Assembly (NCBI GenBank): GCA_034096865.1
Contig: JAWQFJ010020694.1
Location: 2,501-12,500, forward strand
Length of the DNA stretch: 10,000 nucleotides
From: Theodoxus fluviatilis
Taxonomy: Eukaryota; Mollusca; Gastropoda; Cycloneritida; Neritidae
Direction: 5' to 3'
The position numbers were made by a program, and so were the translations under genes. Below the pieces are notes generated by a model, which ran no database searches, was not told where the DNA came from, and was given only the letters and a program-made list of their open reading frames with translations. Below are positions 7,186 to 10,000 of this stretch, piece after piece. Within the stretch, counting starts at the first letter, position 1. Every line of letters begins with the position of its first letter.

Positions 7186-7567
7186 AGGGTCTTGACAAAT
7201 CGTTTACGGTAGCTATCGGCAGTCCACGCCATAGTCGGAAAAAAGAAAGCTGTTGTTGTTCATCCTTCGCAGTCGAAGATGACCATGGCTTAAAGAGTCA
7301 GAAGGAAGACCGGTGGCTATAGGTACTGAGGTGACTGATGAGGCAGATCTGGGCCCTGAAGGCTTGCCCACATATGGGACACAAGTGAGTGGGTGCCGTC
7401 GTGGCAGTGGATGCTGCGCGGGCCTTGCGCACTGCACGCTTTCGTTGTGCCTCAGTGATGCGCCTGGCTTCAGCCGCACGGGCTCCTGTGGTGGTCTTGC
7501 TTCGCTAAGCTGGACGGTCCTGAGCGAGCGTCTCCCACGTGTTGATGTGGATGCTCAGGTCTTTGAG
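7186..7567 (-). pseudogene. CR1-like LINE, ORF2 C-terminal end and 3'UTR, copy 2
   Basis: The minus frame reads LLKDLSIHINTWETLAQD, RPA*RSKTTTGA, then EAQRKRAVRKARAAST and a C2H2 finger at 7313-7381 (CPICGQAFRAQ ... HLSTYSH), a stop, and a 3'UTR ending in (GAAT)30. The TAG at 7505-7507 sits where DRPAWR has Trp and is shared with copy 1. The upstream part of the same ORF2 appears to resume at 8721, after the Penelope-like insertion, in the same codon phase (LKDL here, LKNL there). The finger at the end of such ORF2 proteins is thought to bind nucleic acid. Confidence 0.75.
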
Positions 7568-8720
7568 TAAAGAATGGACGTGCCGGGGTCAGTCGAAATA
7601 CTGACTGAAAATAAAAAGGTGTGGACAGCAACCGACAATGTATTCTTTCTTGATCCAAGAAGGTCCTGGAAAGGGCCGTGTATAGGTATGCGTATACTGA
7701 TGGGGGTAGAGCCTCCCGCCCCGGGATGTGGAGCGAAGAGTCACAAGACGTGGCAGATCCGTCTCTGTGGCAGCGGCAAGGCTCCGTCCCTGCTGGCAGG
7801 TATACGCAGTGGTGTCTTGACTTGGCGTCGTGGCAAGCTTTTGGAATAAATTCCTTCTTCAGGCCAAGTGTGAGAGAGGCTGGCGGGTGACGGCTTAAGT
7901 AGGGAATGGTTGGCAGGTTTTCACCTCACCACTAACAAATCTCATGGGGCGCACGTGCAGGTCTCTATTGAGTCCGGCGTGGTGCGTGTTGAACAGCCTA
8001 ATGAGCTTCTGTTCAGTCACTCAGCGGTCTGGAGTGTCGTGCAAGCCGCCCGTGAGCACGCTCACCAACATGTCCGCTGCTGAGTGGCCCGGCAAATTAA
8101 AATGTTCACTCACTGGTAGAGGCGATGGCTCCTGATAGTTGCTCTGTGCCCGTTCATACGTTGGCGGAATATCAACCGTGTCTCTCCAATGTACCACGCA
8201 TCAGGGCACTCTCTGTGGCACCTAATCAGGTAGACCACATTGCTGGAGTAGCAGGAGTAGATGCCCCTGATGTGGTGTCGAACCTGGTCCTTGACGAGGG
8301 TGGTTTCCGTGCAAAAAGTTGCACAGGTGGCGCATTTAGCTTTCTTACAGGGCTGCACTGAGTTTCTTTCCATCTGTTCCAATGAATTCAACCTGCTTCG
8401 GACCAAGATGATTGTGAGGTTGAGAGGCTGTCTGAAAGCAAGCACTGGGGGCAAAGGAAGAGCCCGAGATAGTCGCTCGTCCTCGTCTAAGAGATGTTGA
8501 AGTCTCCTGAGTCCTCGCCCATGACTTTCCGCTCCTGAAAAAGGAGATGGCTGCAAGTGGGACCCGACCGGTTTCCGCTTGTCTGTCACGCCGGATGAAG
8601 AGATCTTCCCTTCTCTGTCTGGTAGTCCGTCTGAACTGCCTCCTGACGGCTGCGCTCTGGTACCCACTGTGTTCAAGTGTGGTTTCAAGCTCCCGCAAGT
8701 GCCTTTCCCTGTCGTTCGCG
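7568..8720 (-). mobile_element. 5'-truncated Penelope-like element (PLE)
   Basis: About 1.15 kb sit between TCAGGTCTTTGAG (7555-7567) and TCAGGTTTTTGAG (8721-8733), 12 of 13 bases the same, which I read as a target-site duplication. Inside, on the minus strand, are the end of a PLE reverse transcriptase, a GIY-YIG domain, and a 3' untranslated part of about 325 bp. That part includes CTGAAGAAGG followed by a small hairpin (GGAATAAATTCC on the plus strand at 7843-7854) and, near the end, a stem GTCAGT/ACTGAC. Most of the RT is missing, so the insertion was truncated at its 5' end. I saw no hammerhead ribozyme core. Confidence 0.65.
7895..8706 (-). pseudogene. PLE coding remnant: RT C-terminal part plus GIY-YIG endonuclease
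   Basis: Three frames must be read in turn. First, from 8706 to about 8530: RELETTLEHSGYQSAAV ... GRVPLAA. Second, to about 8125: RLQHLLDEDERLSRALP, AFRQPLNLTIILVRSRL, a Cys cluster (CKKAKCATCATFC), then GIY-YIG motifs VVYLIRC, YIGET (8179-8193) and RQRMNGHR. Third, to the TAA at 7895-7897: PVSEHFNLPGHSAADM, LTGGLHDTPDR*, TEQKLIRLFNT and GLNRDL. This is the order of PLE proteins, where GIY-YIG follows the RT and cuts target DNA. Two frameshifts and an internal TGA show it is dead. Sixty-six codons of unrelated LINE ORF are fused in frame at its start. Confidence 0.75.
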
Positions 8721-8922
8721 TCAGGTTTTTGAGGGACACTTTGAGGCAATCTTTGTAGCGTTCCTTCTGCCCCCCGACAGAACAATTGCCCTGACACAGC
8801 TCTCCGTACAGCAGCTGTTTAGACAGTCGACTGCCTCGCATTCTGACCACATGTTCAGCCCATATGGCTTGGGCTTTCTGCAGGAGGGTGTAGACACTGC
8901 AGAGGCCATGTGACGAGATCAC
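8721..8922 (-). pseudogene. CR1-like LINE ORF2 fragment upstream of the PLE insertion
   Basis: The minus frame reads SVYTLLQKAQAIWAEHVVRM, SRLSKQLLYGELCQG and GGQKERYKDCLKVSLKNL. This is the stretch that normally comes just before ...TWE.LA.DRPAWR in CR1/L2-like ORF2 proteins, after the RT domain. Its last codons overlap in register with the first codons of the tail at 7567, so the two pieces probably were one ORF split by the PLE. The right end near 8922 abuts a C-rich tract, and no more of the ORF2 is seen beyond it. Confidence 0.7.
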
Positions 8923-8941
8923 CCCCCACCCCCCACCCCCC
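8922..8941. repeat. C-rich tract, three runs of six
   Basis: C6-A-C6-A-C6 on the plus strand. The minus strand has three G6 runs that could form a quadruplex with slippage. It marks the end of the recognisable LINE fragment. Confidence 0.85.
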
Positions 8942-9244
8942 TTTGCTTACTTACTAACCTAAGGTGTTGGGTGAGTTAGTGCGGCCGCCAACCGTTCTAA
9001 AAATAGTAACGTTAGAGTGTTGTTGTTGTGGCTCGTCAACCGAATAGCTTCCCTGTATGTGAGAGTTAGGAGTTTGACCCACTATGTCTCTCTCTGCACG
9101 ATTCGTAGGAGGCGAGTGGCTAGGAACACCGTGACTTGCCTTGCGTTTGCTGTAAACTGTTCTAGTGATTTTTGTGTGCTTAATGGCCTTGCATGGCCTA
9201 GAGGCTGATCGGCCGTGAGGCGCCATCCAGGCATTCATCGCCAA
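8942..9244. other. unassigned region
   Basis: No supported ORF or RNA gene. There is a short GTT run near 9019-9028 and a weak B-box-like site AGGAGTTTGACCC near 9067-9080, too degenerate to call a SINE. A GGCC-rich stretch with small inverted repeats lies at 9183-9225. Confidence 0.4.
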
Positions 9245-9480
9245 CCAATGAAAGACTTTGTGCACATTTTGAACTGGCAAGCGAAGCAGAGACGTGTGAT
9301 TGGCTGCATTGTTAAAACTTGACTGAGGACTTCCTGCGAATGACTATCCCTTTATATGGGGGACGTGTGATTGGACAGTGTGAGGAGGAGGGCGTGGCCC
9401 GAGTGTTCTCATTGGAAGAGAGAGCACAGGTATTGAAGGCGTCCGCGCTTAGACTGTATAATCCCCGCCCTCCACGTGGA
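9245..9480 (+). promoter_or_regulatory. promoter-like cluster (CCAAT/ATTGG, GT/GC boxes, TATA-like, E-box)
   Basis: Four CCAAT-type motifs occur in about 170 bp: CCAAT at 9245-9249 and ATTGG at 9299-9303, 9370-9374 and 9411-9415. Two of them lie in an identical 13-mer, GACGTGTGATTGG (9291 and 9362). GGGCGTGGCC is at 9390-9399, TATAAT at 9457-9462, CCCCGCCC at 9463-9470 and the palindrome TCCACGTGGA at 9471-9480. The order and spacing resemble a pol II promoter reading rightwards with a start near 9485-9495. Several CCAAT boxes before a TATA are common in histone-type promoters, but no such gene follows in the window. Direction and target gene are inference. Confidence 0.4.
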
Positions 9481-9605
9481 CTGGGTGGGACATTCCATCG
9501 ATTAGTAAAGACCCCCCCCCCACGTCACTTCTTCCCCCCACCGTCAACGAGGAATGAAGGCGCCCGCCCCCTGGGTCAAGTTCAAATTACCGTCTTCTCA
9601 GCGTA
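9481..9605. other. leader-like, C-rich stretch
   Basis: C homopolymers occur at about 9512-9521 and 9534-9539. There is no supported gene. If 9245-9480 is a promoter, this would be the start of its transcript. Confidence 0.35.
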
Positions 9606-9907
9606 TGAAGTTACGGACAAGATTGTCCAGCGTCTGCCCTGTCACCAGGGCGAAGGTTCAAGTCTCCGTGCTGACCAGTGCATGAAGTTACGGACAAGAT
9701 TCTCCAGCGTCTGCCCTGTCACCAGGGCGAAGGTTCAAGTCTCCGTGCTGACCAGTGCATGAAGTTACAGACAAGATTCTCCAGCGTCTGCCCTGTCGTC
9801 AAGAGCGAAAGGTCAAGCCGCCTTGCTAGCCAACGCAGGAAAACTACCGACAAGATTCTTCCACGTTCACCCGTCGCTAGGGTGAAATTAACGTTTCTTC
9901 TTGGTTC
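9606..9907 (+). repeat. tandem array of about 77-bp tRNA-like units, four copies
   Basis: Units begin near 9606, 9683, 9760 and 9837. The shared GACAAGATT lies at 9616, 9693, 9770 and 9849, giving periods of 77, 77 and 79. Units 1 and 2 are almost the same, unit 3 diverges in its second half, and unit 4 keeps only the core. Units 1 and 2 hold a perfect hairpin GCCCTG-TCAC-CAGGGC (9636-9651 in unit 1), followed by GGTTCAAGTCT (9655-9665, 9732-9742), which resembles a pol III B box or T arm. The unit length is close to that of a tRNA, but the acceptor and T stems do not pair well, so it is not a tRNA gene. Confidence 0.8.
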
Positions 9908-10000
9908 GTCGTGTTTGCCGGCGCACCGGTTGCCCCCTGTTCCCCTTCCCCCCTTCCCCTCTCCCCCCACTTAGTGTGTCGGCAGACCACTGCTACCTCA
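9908..10000. other. C-rich low-complexity end of window
   Basis: Mostly CCCCTT and CCCCCC runs from 9930 to 9970. No gene seen. Confidence 0.6.

Larger units (their letters stand above)
6929..7667. repeat. duplicated composite block, copy 2
   Basis: This matches 4848-5491 from GTTGTTTCAAT to GGTCCT. It is about 95 bp longer, mostly because the (ATTC)n array is longer, plus small indels. Beyond 7667 this copy continues into the Penelope-like element, whereas copy 1 stops at the 17-bp repeat. Sequence left of 6929 does not resemble the sequence left of 4848. Confidence 0.85.

Noticed and set aside
7029..7322. Plus-strand frame encoding an Ile-His-Ser-Phe repeat protein
   Set aside because: It is only the translation of the (ATTC)30 microsatellite running into the antisense of a LINE tail.
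8125..8500. Plus-strand frames of 78-79 codons
   Set aside because: They lie antisense to the GIY-YIG and RT remnant, which has the recognisable protein motifs.
9606..9907. CRISPR-like array
   Set aside because: The whole 77-bp unit repeats without unique spacers, and the genome looks eukaryotic.

Overview
The window looks like repeat-rich, non-genic DNA from an animal genome, most likely a marine invertebrate and perhaps a mollusc. That guess rests on the mix of families: an L1/Tx1-type LINE, a CR1/L2-like LINE whose ORF2 ends in a C2H2 finger and a (GAAT)n tail, and a Penelope-like element with a GIY-YIG domain. No bacterial operon, rRNA, CRISPR array or convincing host protein-coding gene is visible. 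Every protein-like segment I recognise belongs to a retroelement, and all of them read on the minus strand.

Layout, left to right. 1-4847: an L1/Tx1-like non-LTR retrotransposon on the minus strand. Its 5' end is near 4847 and its 3' end lies beyond the left edge. ORF1 (RNA-binding, two CCHC knuckles) is at 3649-4605. ORF2 (endonuclease plus reverse transcriptase) runs from 3567 leftwards, with a frameshift near 845-870 and a premature TAG at 86-88, after which the frame stays open to base 1. 4848-5491: the first copy of a duplicated block. It holds an AT-rich flank, an (ATTC)n microsatellite, the 3' tail of a CR1-like LINE and about 100 bp of Penelope-like 3' end. 5486-5854: a 335-bp insertion bounded by a perfect 17-bp direct repeat. 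5855-6160: degenerate tRNA-like (SINE-like) sequence with one A box, three B boxes and long C runs. 6161-6928: no gene; simple-sequence tracts.

6929-7667: the second copy of the block, with the (ATTC) array grown to 30 perfect units. 7568-8720: a 5'-truncated Penelope-like element (end of the RT, then GIY-YIG) that appears to have inserted into the CR1-like ORF2. The host LINE resumes in phase at 8721-8922, and a 13-bp near-identical repeat flanks the insert. 8922-9240: C-rich and unassigned. 9245-9480: a promoter-like cluster of CCAAT/ATTGG boxes, GC/GT boxes, a TATA-like site and a CACGTG palindrome. 9606-9907: four tandem units of about 77 bp with a hairpin and a B-box-like core. The rest is C-rich low complexity.

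The elements do not form a pathway; the region is best read as a history of nested insertions. A CR1-like LINE inserted, then a Penelope-like element inserted into it. Part of that composite, with flanking DNA, was duplicated (both copies share the same in-frame TAG). An L1/Tx1 element and a 335-bp element then landed at the edges of one copy. Family names come from motif recognition without database search, and the taxonomic guess is inference.
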